Assembly (NCBI GenBank): GCA_911728455.2
Contig: OU452228.1
Location: 3,348,001-3,412,000 of the forward strand
Length of the DNA stretch: 64,000 nucleotides
From: Marthasterias glacialis
Taxonomy: Eukaryota; Echinodermata; Asteroidea; Forcipulatida; Asteriidae
Reading direction: 5' to 3'
The notes under the pieces were generated by a model that made no database searches, was not told where the DNA came from, and saw only the letters and a program-made list of their open reading frames with translations. The translations under genes and the position numbers were made by a program. The stretch's first letter is position 1, and each line of letters opens with the position of its first letter. This document shows positions 11,111-22,268 of the stretch, piece after piece.

Positions 11111-11366
11111 TAAAATTTGGCATTTTTTGTATTGTATGTAATCATTCAATGTAGCTGGTAGTATGGTTACCCCAGTTAAGCCTAAGGTGTTGCTCACAAA
11201 CTACATAATTTGTTTTATAATTAAATGCAACTTACACGTCCCTTGGCAGTTTCTTTTCGTGTGACTTGCTCATCTTCTAATGAGCTCTCCTCAACACTGG
11301 TATCTAGCACTTTTGGTACTCTGACCCTGGAAGCGTTCTTCTTGGCTTGCATTTCCTCAACAGAAG

Positions 11367-12292
11367 CTAATGGATGGTAAAGTATGTGAATACAATTTAA
11401 AAATAGAAATAACAAGCAATTACAGCAAACTAATTATTCGTAAGTACACAAAACTACCTGTCGCAGTCATTATGAGTCATAATGAGTTATTTTATTGGTT
11501 TAATCAGTGTTGTTTGATGGTAGTAATCGTAATTAGTAAATCAGGTTTCTACTTCTACTTCTACTTTGTAACTCGGCAGGATCAATTTTAGGGTACGGTA
11601 GAAATGAGTTACTACGGCACACAATTTGCTACACTAAAACTGAACTTTAATCAATGACTACAGAGTACAACTGTGAATTAAAAGAGAGATCTGACTGCTT
11701 GTTGTTTACATCGTAGAGTAGAAAAGAATAGAATGAATCTTTGGAATGAAGCTAGACTATTTATAAGAATTGTTAACACAGTTCACTTGGTAATTTGAAA
11801 CAATGAGTCAGTCAATATTAAACATAAAAAACATAAGAAGGAGTATAAGTTTCTTGGAAGTTTCTTGGAAGAAACTGTCCTTCAAGTAATCATGAAGTAA
11901 CGTAACACACCTGTTGTGTAGGTGGTTAACTTGGAAACAAGTGATCAAGTGACCATGAGGTAGTGACTGTGTGGTACATTAACATGGAAACAATAGCAGA
12001 AGTAATTCTCTAGGTGAAAGTGCAAGTAGGGAGAATACAAATTGTTGATAAAACTTAATAAGATGATAATTCATGATGAGTATAAAGAAAAATCGAAAAC
12101 ATGTAATATAACAAAACATTAAACAATTATGTGTCCATAACTATACATTATTTGGAAACGCTACACAATAAGTTCAGGCATAAACGCCACTGTGCTGTAT
12201 TGCTGAAAACAGCCAAGGCTTGAGTGACTGGGTGTAGTGTTGTTTAATTCAAGGAGTATTCCACAGTGTGCTGATTTAAGGTGAAACCAAGG
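11367..12292. other. Non-coding stretch upstream of known BEN-1 exons
   Basis: AT-rich sequence without a supportable exon. I looked here on the minus strand for the missing 5' exon of BEN-1 and did not find one with a fitting phase-1 donor. Confidence 0.5.
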
Positions 12293-12426
12293 CTGACCAA
12301 TAAATCATGTATCAGGTTGACTTCCCCACATATACACAGTAATCTATTGAACACAGCTGGATAGATTACTGTGTAATGACTATGAGGGGAAGTAAACTAC
12401 AACCTGACACATGATTTACTGGTCAG
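12293..12426. repeat. Foldback inverted repeat, 134 bp
   Basis: Two arms of about 50-60 bp pair around a short spacer: ctgaccaataaatcatgt...acacagtaatctat against atagattactgtgt...acatgatttactggtcag. The arms carry small indels. It sits at the 3' border of the decayed transposase-like gene and could be part of that element's end. Confidence 0.7.
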
Positions 12427-13740
12427 TACTTAGTGTGACAAAGTGGTTGTCAAACTTCTCCATACTGCATTGCTGGCAGTTGCGTTTCACACAGCTTAAC
12501 TGGTGGAACTGTTCTTCCTCGGCCTTGCTACAAAGTGTCATTTTGACAGTACTTCTTGCATCCTTTAGCTTCAGTTACTCATGGCCATCTCCTTGAAGTC
12601 TCTGATCCAAGACAATTATTTTTAGTCTTATGTTTTCAAACTGTTCACACAAACACCCCAAGTATCTTGCTTGTCTTTGCGTCTTTACATGTTTTGGACG
12701 GAGTTTGCAAAACACTGACTTTCCAATTTTCACATGAGGATTTACTTTCTTGAATAGTTCATGAAGTGCACCTACAGGCCACGTTAGCACAATCCGAGGC
12801 TTTCCAAATTAATGGTTTCCATGGAGACAGGCTTCCTTCCATGTTTTTTTTGTTGTGAGTTTTATTTATCGCTTTTCTGTTAATCCCTAGAATTTTACTG
12901 GCATGTGCTCTCTTCAGGGGAGCAGTTACGTATTTCTTCCCATGCTTCTTTTTTGCTTCCTTGGAAACAATGTTAACAAGTTCTGCCTCTAGAGATCATC
13001 GCTTGTGATCAGCTACACCTTTCAGGCCAGCTCGCTTTAGTGCAGCAACCTTTTGAGGTGATGATGTATTTATCATACTGTCAACAACCTCAGCAAAATG
13101 AGTACCATCTGACGGTAAATACTTCTTTAATCTTGAGTACCGCTTCCTTCTGGCTGCTGAAGAAGATGGCTTTATGGAACGAGATGCATCATCAGGCGTG
13201 GCTGGAATAGCAACATTTCGTTGCTCCATACACTCTCTCTCTCTCAAACTCTATACGTAGTTTCTCTCTTTCTCTATCTCGTCGCTGTTGCTGTTCCTTT
13301 TCAATCTTTTCAGCATATGCCTGTCTTCTTTTTTCTTTTATGCTCCTCATGTTGTTCTAGTGTTTGACCCTGTCTGTATCTGCACTTTCTCTCTGTTTCT
13401 TTTTTTCTTCAGTAACTCCTTTTCTTGTTCGCTCCTTGTTGTATGCTTATTGCCCTTCTCAACTTTCTTTGCTTCTTTCCTTAGTGCTTCCTCCTTTGCC
13501 TTCTTATTTTATCTGTATCGCTTTTGTCGAATGACAGCCAGGCGATTGCTGTGCAGTCTGTTCTCTTCGGTCATTTCAATTCGATACAGACTGCTGCGAA
13601 TTCAGTCTATTTCCCTAACTCTTTCATACTTGTGTGGGTTTTTTTCTCTTAGTTTTTGCCTCCGACTTTTTTGTTTTCGTTCACATGTTGGATTTGGTTT
13701 TTTTTTTGTGCTGGTAGTGTAACAGGTACAACTTTTTTTT
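12420..13740 (-). pseudogene. Decayed DDE-transposase-like gene, cousin of 33110-37047
   Basis: Three blocks in different frames align in order with the intact protein at 34572-37047. 13247-12996 contains KRYSRLKKYLPS...NTSSPQKVAALKRAGLKG, matching the SKRQLKRRG region (about residues 195-235 there). 12790-12575 contains LHELFKKVNP...LGCLCEQF.N..LKI, matching AYEKFQEEHP...LSCLCEYC (366-420). About 12560-12420 contains LSCVKRNCQQCSMEKFDNH, matching ACLNRKCNECGTGKLDDH (458-475). Upstream, 13250-13720 reads as an Arg/Lys/Glu-rich N-terminus with frameshifts. The catalytic half is absent. This shows the family is multicopy, as expected for a transposon. Confidence 0.72.
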
Positions 13741-14274
13741 GCCCTCTGGGCGATTTGTTTGCTCCCACAAACCTTTTATTGAAATGGTGGTAGGGTCATG
13801 ATGCATACATCAAAAGTCCTCTTTCGCTCCACAGGTGAACTCTGATAATCTAGTAGTCTCGGGTCGAGACGCTCCTTGTGTTTTTATTCGACTGTCCACG
13901 GCCAGCATACAACGCACAATCAGCCCAACCAAAACCATTATCGCTAACCATTGCTGATAGAGGGCGCTATCTTCAGATGAACTGCTATCACCCATGAACC
14001 GCTATGATAGCAGTTTGGGAATGATAGCGGCAACTTTTATTTTTATTTTCTCCTTGCCCTTTTTTCTGCAAACCTTTTTAATTCAGATGAAATGAAAATC
14101 AGTGACACAATTCTGTTTCAATGTATGTTCATGATCTACTGCAAAAGGCGTTGTTGACAAATATGTGATATTTGAGTGTTTTTTTCCCTATAGAGGGTAG
14201 CAACAGTGGAATCCCTCCATGGTCTGTACAGTTGAGTAAGGGGGTTCACTCAGACCAAAGGACAACTTCATTAA
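13741..14274. other. Non-coding stretch
   Basis: No exon or element recognised. A short inverted repeat (gaaccgctatgatagcag / gggaatgatagcggc) lies at 13994-14030, next to the presumed 5' end of the decayed transposase-like gene. Confidence 0.4.
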
Positions 14275-15958
14275 AGGTACACACCGGCTTACTGTTTACC
14301 TAATTTAGTGATGTGGAATGACAGACAATAATTTTTAAATGGTTGTTAAAAAAAAAATCATCAAAATATCACGTAATTAACGAAAAATGTGAAAAAAAAA
14401 CACAACACGGTCAAAGGTCAGCTTATACGCTTTTCCAGCCGTTGCAACTGTCAAGTTTACGTGCCAATGTTGCGCAATGTTGTAAGTAGACTGGTGCTCT
14501 GTTTATGTATGAATTATTACAATGACGAGGCATGAGGATCCAGACTTCATATCCATCCAGCACAAATTCACGTGTAAATAAAAAAAAACAGACATAAAAC
14601 AGACAGTGTATTCTGTGTACGACGAACTGGACGAACTTACTTGCAATGGAGAACGTTTCTTCATTATATTGCAAGTAGGCCCTATGTTGTAAAAAATTAC
14701 TTGGACGAATGCCAGTTGGGTCCAGGACTAATCTGTGTTGTCAGGTCGTGTTCAAATGTAGAAAGGGAGAGAGTAAGCTTGACATAATGTGGACATCACA
14801 GACATGGTGGACCATAAATATTGTCAAAATGTGAGTTTTCATGAATTAAAATATACGCAGGCATATTCACAATACAGTTCTATGACACAAACCTGTCCAT
14901 CAAAATTATGGCAAAGACCACATCCTTCTTATTCTCATCGTGACCAGCCTGCTGCAGTCTAAAAACTAATCTTGGACCAGTTTCACATTGGCTTGGCCAA
15001 TAACAATCATGTGCCAAGTCAGTTGTGATAATCGTAACCCTCCATCCTCCTGACCGTCGGGAGGATGGAGGGTTACGATTATCGCAACTAGTGCCAAGTG
15101 AGCCTCCCGCTTTCGCTGCAAACGGATTGCCAATCCTGGCAGCTTTAGCGAAGGCATTCTCCCGTTTTTCGGGCGATGACTTCACTGGCCGGCCGCAGCC
15201 ACCGCCACCGGTTTTTTGTTGTGGCGATTTTTTTTTGGGGGGGAGTGGACATTATGCAGCTATCATAGAAGTAGATAGATCAGCTGTATGGGATAAACAT
15301 TCCCCATCGTCGTCGCTCGTGTGCGTAGCGCAGGCAACACGTTACAATAGTTAGGGGATAATAGCTAGGGGTACAGACTAAAACCCTCGTAAAAAAACGT
15401 AATTGTTGGTCTGGCTCCCTACTTCTCCGACAAGCTCCCACGCTTATGGCTAGACTGACCGGCCAGCTGGGGAGTTCATGCCCTGGGGTTTGTCTCTCTG
15501 GCCCCACGAGACACGGCACCGGCTGTACGGGATATGCCCCAAGGTTTACGTTCCGCTAGCTCCCACGCTGGTGCGCCGTAAGACACGCTTCGGTTGCACG
15601 GACACCTTTGAATGTGAATATTACGATCGATTTTTCATCATTATTTACAAATTGTATCAATAATCTGAATACATAAGTCTTTTTGTCAAATACTCAGGAA
15701 TAATTGTAAAAAAAGGATTTAAAGTTGGTTCAGTAATTTACTTTTATACGGCTGGAAGTAAAACTAACTCCGAAGATCACGTGATTTATCCGAACCACTT
15801 TTTTCGTTCGGATAAATCGTTTTTTGAAAAATGCTCGAAAACGGCAAAATTTGATGGTTTCTTTTAGGAACCATTCTTCTCCATTCCTGAAAGACCTTTG
15901 AAGTCATATGTTAGCCTATTTTGTAGCCCAAATAGCCCAACGAAGCCGGTGTGCCCCT
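14275..15958. mobile_element. TTAA-flanked DNA transposon relic with AGG ends, 1.68 kb
   Basis: Left end aggtacacaccggctt and right end aagccggtgtgcccct are inverted repeats, each flanked by TTAA (14271-14274 and 15959-15962). TTAA duplications are made by piggyBac and Kolobok elements. No transposase is readable; the interior has been invaded by the small foldback element at 15020-15090. Confidence 0.66.
15020..15090. mobile_element. 71-bp foldback micro-MITE with 9-bp target duplication
   Basis: Almost the whole element is one hairpin: two 31-nt arms (right arm ending gattatcgcaacta) with two mismatches and a 9-nt loop. It is flanked by a perfect 9-bp direct repeat, gtgccaagt, at 15011-15019 and 15091-15099. 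Nine-base duplications are typical of Mutator-like transposases. A decayed relative is at 11043-11110. Confidence 0.8.
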
Positions 15959-16687
15959 TTAAGTTGCTCATGATAGCTAAACGCATATGTACAAGTACAT
16001 TGTACTTGTAGCTAAGCTCAAAAATGTTTTAGGAACGTGTTACTAATCAAATTAACATTGATTCTGTATTGGACTGGGATGGGTTCAGGAAAACCGATAT
16101 GCAATATTTATTTAGAAGTAAAATGGAATATCCCTGGTCTTGCTGAGAGCTAAGTCATCCTTGCCTTTGATACTCAAGTTAAAGTTTTCATGGATAGCTG
16201 TAGAAAGAGTCACTTCATTGGATCTTAACCATAACTGATAATGGCAGACCAATTTTAGCCCTACATGGCAAAAAGGGAAGGGAAAAAAACCTTTTTTGAA
16301 ATGTTTGTACGAAATTTTAAATAAAGTTTATAAGGTCATTTTTTCACCTGTGGATTTGATTTAAAGATGTAGATTGATCAGATTAAATAATCAGTGTACA
16401 TTTGGGTAAGAATATCAACATCTTGTTTACTAATTAGGGCTTTTCACAGTTTGAAATTGAAAGTTTTCCTTAGCAAAAGAAAGGGAAGTTTATTGGCCCG
16501 TTTTACTTGCATCTATGTTGAACAAGTGATGTTGTATTTGTATGCCATTTTGAAAAGGCTACATTCTTAATAAAATTGTGGAGGGAAAGATCAGATACCA
16601 ATAATCAAACAAAGCTTAAGATGCACATGTTGTAGATATGGTATGTAATCCTTGTCACTATTGTGACGTACAAAGCAAAGCAGAAAG
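15959..16687. other. Non-coding stretch
   Basis: AT-rich sequence between two DNA transposon relics. I see no exon, RNA gene or repeat. Confidence 0.5.
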
Positions 16688-16689
16688 TA

Positions 16690-17531
16690 CAGTCGACTCT
16701 CGTTAAAACGAGCTTGGATGTTACCAGGTTCCGCTTTATACGAGGTATTTTGCCGGTCCCGAACTGCCCCGTGCAGGTTTTAATGCATTTAAATACGGAT
16801 GATACGAGCACGGTCATAAGGAGAACACGAATAATACGAGGTATTCTTGCAGCCCCGTAGCAAGCAAATGTATTGTTTGTCTTACATTTATAGCGAGTTT
16901 GGGGAATGAATTGTTGGGCATCGATAGTTTACCTTCATTGAGGTGAAAAATTGACGTCCCAGCCTTTCAAACATGTGCTACCGCTCCGTTGATCATGATC
17001 AATAGAGGTGCTATTTGAGCGTTGGCAATGATACCAGTCTATTGAATGGTAGTACAATGCGGATGAGTGGTGGACACCAGACCGTTAATTGTTCACTGGT
17101 ATCCCGCCTTAGCAATGCACTATCTCACACTACTGTGACCTTACTAAGGTGTGAAAACCAATGAAAATCAACATTCAACTTGTCATGTTGGCCGTTGCGA
17201 CCGAAACTTGGCTGCCAAGAACGGCAAGTTAAAGTCATATGCGCTCTTTTTTCAGTCATAAAAAATGGAAATTGTTTTCATAAATTGACTTTCAAAATAA
17301 TTTAATTAAATCAAAACAGTTTTATTTGCCCCAAATGTGTTTGCATGGTACATGTACATGTATATGATCACAGTTATGCAGTGTCCATTGCAGTACCGGT
17401 GCATTTATACAGGTGCGTCCATTATGTCATGCACTGTGCATTGCTAATACCGCGCTCGGATAATACGAGGTTCGGTTACTACGAGAAAAAGGGGCCAGTC
17501 TGGCGGACCTCGTATTAACGAGAATTGACTG
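16690..17531. mobile_element. Tigger/pogo-like MITE copy 1, 842 bp
   Basis: The left terminus cagtcgactctcgttaa pairs with the right terminus ttaacgagaattgactg, and TA flanks both ends (16688-16689, 17532-17533). A TA duplication and CAG...CTG ends are typical of Tc1/mariner (pogo/Tigger) elements. A second copy, about 90 percent alike by eye, is at 21421-22266. Inside, sub-terminal motifs such as tacgaggt are repeated; there is no transposase frame. Confidence 0.85.
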
Positions 17532-17803
17532 TATATGGTTGAAAGTCTCTGTAAGTTCATCCTCTCAGTCTCCATTAAAAGCAGTAATCGAACAAAGTAA
17601 AAAAAACAAAAACAACAGCAAGATACTTTAGAACACTAAACATGTATGTTGGACTCTTGGAAAAACTGAAGCATTTCTCTCAGTTCACCGACACCTGAAA
17701 GCTCCATGGGTTCTATCAAACAATTAGTGTGGATAATTCAATATGGAGATGTTTACATTATCAGTGGATAAACATTGTTTCAGACACAACTCCCTGGAAG
17801 CCA

Positions 17804-18201
17804 GAAACTTTAGAAGCAGTGCATGGACAGAAACTTCAGAAGCAGTGCATGGACAGAAACTTCAGAAGCAGTGCATGGATAGAAACTTTAGAAGCAGTGC
17901 ATGGACAGAAACTTCAGAAGCAGTGCATGGACAGAAACTTCAGAAGCAGTGCATGGACAGAAACTTCAGAAGCAATGCATGGACAGAAACTTCAGAAGCA
18001 GTGCATGGACAGGAACTTCAGAAGCAGTGCATGGACAGAAACGTCAGAAGCAGTGCATGGACAGAAACTTCAGAAGCAGTGCATGGACAGAAACTTCAGA
18101 AGCAGTGCATGGACAGAAACTTCAGAAGCAGTGCATGGACAGAAACTTCAGAAGCAGTGCATGGACAGAAACTTCAGAAGCAATGCATGGACAGAAACTT
18201 C
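17804..18201 (+). repeat. 26-bp minisatellite, about 15 units
   Basis: The unit is acttcagaagcagtgcatgg plus acagaa, very homogeneous, with single-base variants near both ends. Because 26 is not a multiple of three and the unit lacks plus-strand stops, three overlapping plus-strand frames stay open; none has other support as a gene. Confidence 0.95.
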
Positions 18202-18599
18202 TGTAGATAGATTCCTCCTCAAACTGATGAACATAATCATGAGATTTAGACTACTCTTGAACGGGCACTGTAATCTGCATTACATCCATGTGTACATCAA
18301 CAACCATGCAGAGAGCTTCATGTAAGAGCTGCAACTTCCTTCTTGATCGGAACATAATATTTCCCATGCAACCTGCCACCTGTCTTTGTCTAGCTTTGTA
18401 TCTTTCTCTGCATCCACATTATTTCATTGACATTATTTGAAATGAGGCAGAGAGTGGGTACTTCATTTATCATCTTGACCAGAGCAGTACAATTTTCCAC
18501 ATAGCAAGAATTCCTCATTGGATGCACCAGACCATTCTTCAGGCAGGCAGCGTCGTCCTCAACTTCCACCAGCCACTGCAGTAACTGAAGTTGAGTACC

Positions 18600-19490
18600 T
18601 ATGGAATTGCACATTGTGCCATTTTGAATATTTTAATGCTAGGCTAATTTGGACTTGCACAGTTGAAGGAGTTATGGTGCATTGTTCATGTACCTGAATT
18701 CCTTTGAGTGCACATAAAGATAAACAATAAGGTGGAGACTTGAGAAGCAATGTATTCATCTTTTAGACACTGAAGCATCCTCTAGAGGAGAGAGATGAAT
18801 AATAGAGACAATTTCATAGAGAAGTAACTGCAATGAACCCATTAAGCTTTTTGGATCATTACTTTTAAGCTTAATGGGACTTGTGCAATAGAAGGAGTTA
18901 TGGTGCATTGTACATACTGAATTCCTTTGAGTGCACATAAAGATAAACAATAAGGTGGAGACTTGAGAAGCCATGTGGTCGTCTTTTAAACTTTGAAGCA
19001 TCCTCTAGAGGAGAGAGATAAAGAATATAGAAATTTTCCTGGAAAAGTGACTGTGCATTGAACACATCGAGCTGTTTGGATCGTTACTTTTAGGCTCAAC
19101 GGGACTTGCATGGTTTGACATGTTTGAAGGAGTTATGGTACATGTTCCTGAACTCCTTTGAGTGCATGCATGGATTTACACCAAGTTGGAGACTTGAGAA
19201 GAAATTCTTCGTCTTTGAAACACTGAAGCCTCCATCTAGAGATTAAATATTTGAGCACGGAGAGAGATAGATGTTACAGCCATATTCCTAGACAAGTAAC
19301 TGCGCATTGAACACATTGAGCTGTATGGAACATTGGACTTCTAATCTAGGCTAAATGAGACTTGCATGGTAGAAGGAGTTATGGTACATAGTATATGTAT
19401 GGAACTGAATTCCTCTGAGTGCACAGAGACAGACTTGTTTTTGGAGACTTGAGCAGAAGTGTATTAATCTTTCAATAACTGAAACATCCG
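18600..19490. repeat. Diverged tandem repeat, about four units of 220-255 bp
   Basis: The phrase tttgagtgcacataaag...ggtggagacttgagaag recurs with drift near 18704, 18923, 19157 and 19412, and gaagcatcctctagaggag opens the units. Small open frames here are fragments of the repeat. Confidence 0.78.
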
Positions 19491-19761
19491 ATTACTTGCC
19501 AAATCTGAACATGTTTTTTTTTTAGATTGAATAACCAAGTAAGGAGAGATAAACACAGTATACATAATGAGAGAAACAAATGTGCAGTGAGCTGAACAAT
19601 ACTGATATTGAACAAATGAGAACTCCACATGGAATGTACATTCAAATTGTTCTAACATGTACGGGCCAAAAAACTTCACTTCACTTCAATTCAACTGTAA
19701 CTGTATTTGTCAAAAAACCAAAAAAAAGTAGACAATTTATACCATGTATGTGCAGATTGTG

Positions 19762-20100
19762 GCATGTCGTGGCCGAGTGGTTAGTGCGTTGGACTCAAGT
19801 TCTTGTGGCTGAGTCATCAGAGTGTGGGTTCGAGTCCTGATCATGACACTTGTGTCCTTGAGCAAGGCACTTAACCTTAATTGCCTCGTGAAAGTTGGGG
19901 AGGTAGAGCCTTCTGCTCTACCAGCCAGGCTTCTGATGGATGATACCCAAGCCTACATCCTTACAGACTGTAAAGGGGGTAACTCTGTTTCAGCCCCAGG
20001 AGTAGGTGGCAAAGGTCCCTGGATAAAACAGTTAATTTGTAGCTCACATCTCGAGTGGCTTACTGGCCTTGTGTGCTTCCATAAAATAAAAAAAAATTAT
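19762..20100 (+). mobile_element. tRNA-derived SINE
   Basis: A tRNA-like head carries box A (ggccgagtggtta, 19771-19783) and box B (gggttcgagtcc, 19826-19837). It is followed by a conserved core cttgagcaaggcacttaacc (from about 19858), of the type shared by deeply conserved SINE families, and an A-rich tail near 20079-20097. Without a tRNA 3' half and CCA-proximal stem it is a SINE, not a tRNA gene. Confidence 0.85.
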
Positions 20101-20171
20101 ATTCAAAGAGTATAATTGGTTTTTTTTGGGGGGGATGGCGTTCGGAGATCATACAACATATTGGTATTTAA

Positions 20172-20559
20172 AGGCAAAGTATACCTTTGGTTTTTGGAAC
20201 CGTACGTTTGCCTTAATGCTATATAATTGTAGATATATACCATAAAACTAACCTGTGTAAATTTCATTTCAAAAGGTGGCAGCGTTTTTGAGATATCGCC
20301 AAAAATCTGGAGCGGTTGCGTTCACGCAGAAGAAGTATCCGTCATTGGAATACACATTCTGAGAAGCGTTACGGCCATAACGCTTCTCAGATTCAATTTT
20401 TTTGGGGATAAAAAGTGATATATTTTTCCATAACTGCAGTACTTCGAAGTGAAACGTTTCTCAAAATGCATTATACTATCCAAAGCTGCTGTACTCCATA
20501 CCAAGTAAGTTTTTATTGCCAAAGATTTTCAGAGTCATTACCAAACGTATGCAATGCCT
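20172..20559. mobile_element. TTAA MITE family A, copy 1, 388 bp
   Basis: Ends aggcaaagtatacctttgg and its inverted match ccaaacgtatgcaatgcct are flanked by TTAA (20168-20171, 20560-20563). The middle has a perfect hairpin, ctgagaagcgtta/taacgcttctcag, near 20359-20390. The copy at 30535-30921 is nearly identical. Confidence 0.82.
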
Positions 20560-20563
20560 TTAA

Positions 20564-21418
20564 ACATCAGTTTTGGAAAGAGAAATGTTGGGCAGGTGTT
20601 TTGAAGAACTTTGGGCAGGTTCTTAAACAAGTCACTTTCAAACTTTTGAATCAAATCCTGACCTATTACTTTTTTTAAAAGGTCCATGTACGACAGGCTG
20701 GAAAAATGGCTTCAATAAGGATGTCCATGGAGGCTGGTATGTACAATGTACTCCCATTAAGAATATTGCATTAGGAATTGCAAATATATACAGGGTTTAA
20801 AAAATAGATACATTCTGCATCATTTCTTAATTATTACTATATCAGTAGTCAGCCAGAAGTTATGCATAAGACCAATGAGATTTGTGGTTCATCTACAGTG
20901 TATGGCAGTGTCCAATGTGATTGTCTGTAGCTTTGGATTTTGACCATTTGATCTATGGATCAAATACAATGGATCTTGGGGCCTTACAGCAAGCCAGGGA
21001 TGTATTCCATTTGATCTATGGATCAAATACAATGGATCTTGGGGCCTTACAGCAAGCCAGGGATGTATTCCATGTAGCAGGGTATTTTTTTAATAGAATA
21101 TAGTTTTTGCATCGGGGATAAATAATATTGATATTTTTTTTTACCCATACACCGATGTGTGTTAAGCATTGTATACTCGGTACTTTCCTGAGACCTTTTT
21201 TTTATTATATTTTTTTACATCTATTAAAATTGTTGTGATACCGGCTGCTAAAATATTGGATTGGAACTGCTTTCAATCTGGGTAGCCTAGTTGAAATACA
21301 TCTGCTCTATGGTGTATCAGTGTATGGGCAAAAACACAAATAATACAGCTTAGAACGGGAACCTACAAATGAACTTCAGATTGAACATAAACCAAACTTA
21401 TTTTAATTGATAAAAATA
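20564..21418. other. Non-coding stretch with a 63-bp tandem duplication
   Basis: Positions 20944-21006 are repeated at 21007-21069. The unit begins ccatttgatctatggatc and ends in ccagggatgtatt. The length is a multiple of three, which keeps a short frame open by chance. Nothing else is recognised. Confidence 0.7.
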
Positions 21419-21420
21419 TA

Positions 21421-22266
21421 CAGTCGACTCTCGTTAATACGAGCTCGGATGTTACGAGGTTCCGGTTAATACGAGGTATTTTGCCGGTCCCGAACTGCCC
21501 CGTGCGTGTTTTAATGCATTTAAATACGGATGATACGAGCACGGTCATAACGAGAACACGGATAATACGAGGTATTCTTGCGGCCCCGTAACGAGCAAAT
21601 GTATTGTTTGTCTTACTTTTATAGCGAGTTTGGGGAATCAATTGTTGGGCATCGATAGTTTACCTTCATGGAGGTGAAAAATTGACGTCCCAGCCTTTCA
21701 AAACATGTGCTACCGCTCCGTTGATCATGATCAATAGAGGTGCTATTTGAGCGTTGGCAATGGTACCAGTCTATTAAATGGTAGTAATTGTACAACGCAG
21801 ATGAGAGGTGGACACCAGACCGTTTATTGTTCGCTGGTATCCCGCCTTGGCTATGAGCTATCTCGCATTACTTACTAAGGTACGGTGTGACAACCAATGA
21901 AAATCAACATTCAACTTGTCATGTTGGCCGTTGCGACCGAAACTGGCTGCCAAGAACGGCAAGTTAAAGTCATATGCGTTCCTTTTTCAGTCATGAAAAA
22001 TGTAAATTGTTTCATAAATTGACTTTCGAAATAAATTAATTAAATCAAAACAGTTTTATTTGCCCAAAATGTTGTATGTTTGTATGGCACATGTACCTGT
22101 AAATCATCACAGTTATGCAGTGTCCATTGCAGTACGGGTGCATACACGGGCGTCCATTATGTCATGCATTGTGCATTGTTAATACCGCGCTCGGATAATA
22201 CAAGGTTCGGTTAATACGAGAAAAACAGGACAGTCCGGCGGACCTCGTATTAACGAGAGTCGACTG
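21421..22266. mobile_element. Tigger/pogo-like MITE copy 2, 846 bp
   Basis: It has better preserved termini than copy 1: cagtcgactctcgttaatac at the left and gtattaacgagagtcgactg at the right, with TA on both sides (21419-21420, 22267-22268). No transposase frame is present. Confidence 0.88.
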
Positions 22267-22268
22267 TA

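Larger units (their letters stand above)
5193..11366 (-). pseudogene. BEN-domain protein gene BEN-1, broken in the BEN exon
   Basis: Four exons chain with matching phases. 11366-11236 (phase 1 in, 0 out, donor GTAAGT) encodes an acidic stretch with SVEESSLEDEQ. 10412-10106 (0 in, 1 out) encodes about 102 residues of Lys/Glu-rich coiled coil containing the ATG at 10346. 5745-5633 (1 in, 0 out) is a Ser/Glu-rich linker. 5377-5193 (0 in) is the BEN exon, ending KVKAMKG before a GTATGT donor. BEN domains are known nuclear DNA- and protein-binding modules of transcriptional regulators. The BEN exon is 185 nt instead of 217 because of a 32-bp deletion, so the frame is lost in mid-domain; the duplicate at 47730-47946 is intact. 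The Gypsy element lies in the intron between exons two and three. The 5' end is not identified, and the terminal exon would lie left of the window. Confidence 0.7.

Noticed and set aside
13288..13722. Phe/Leu-rich plus-strand ORF as a membrane protein
   Set aside because: It is the antisense of the Lys/Arg/Glu-rich N-terminus of the decayed transposase-like gene; the hydrophobic pattern is a mirror artefact.
17804..18201. CRISPR-like regular array
   Set aside because: Units are directly contiguous 26-mers without unique spacers, in a eukaryotic genome with introns and TEs; it is a minisatellite.
19766..19840. Functional tRNA gene
   Set aside because: Box A and B are present, but the acceptor stem does not close and the unit continues into a SINE core and A-rich tail.
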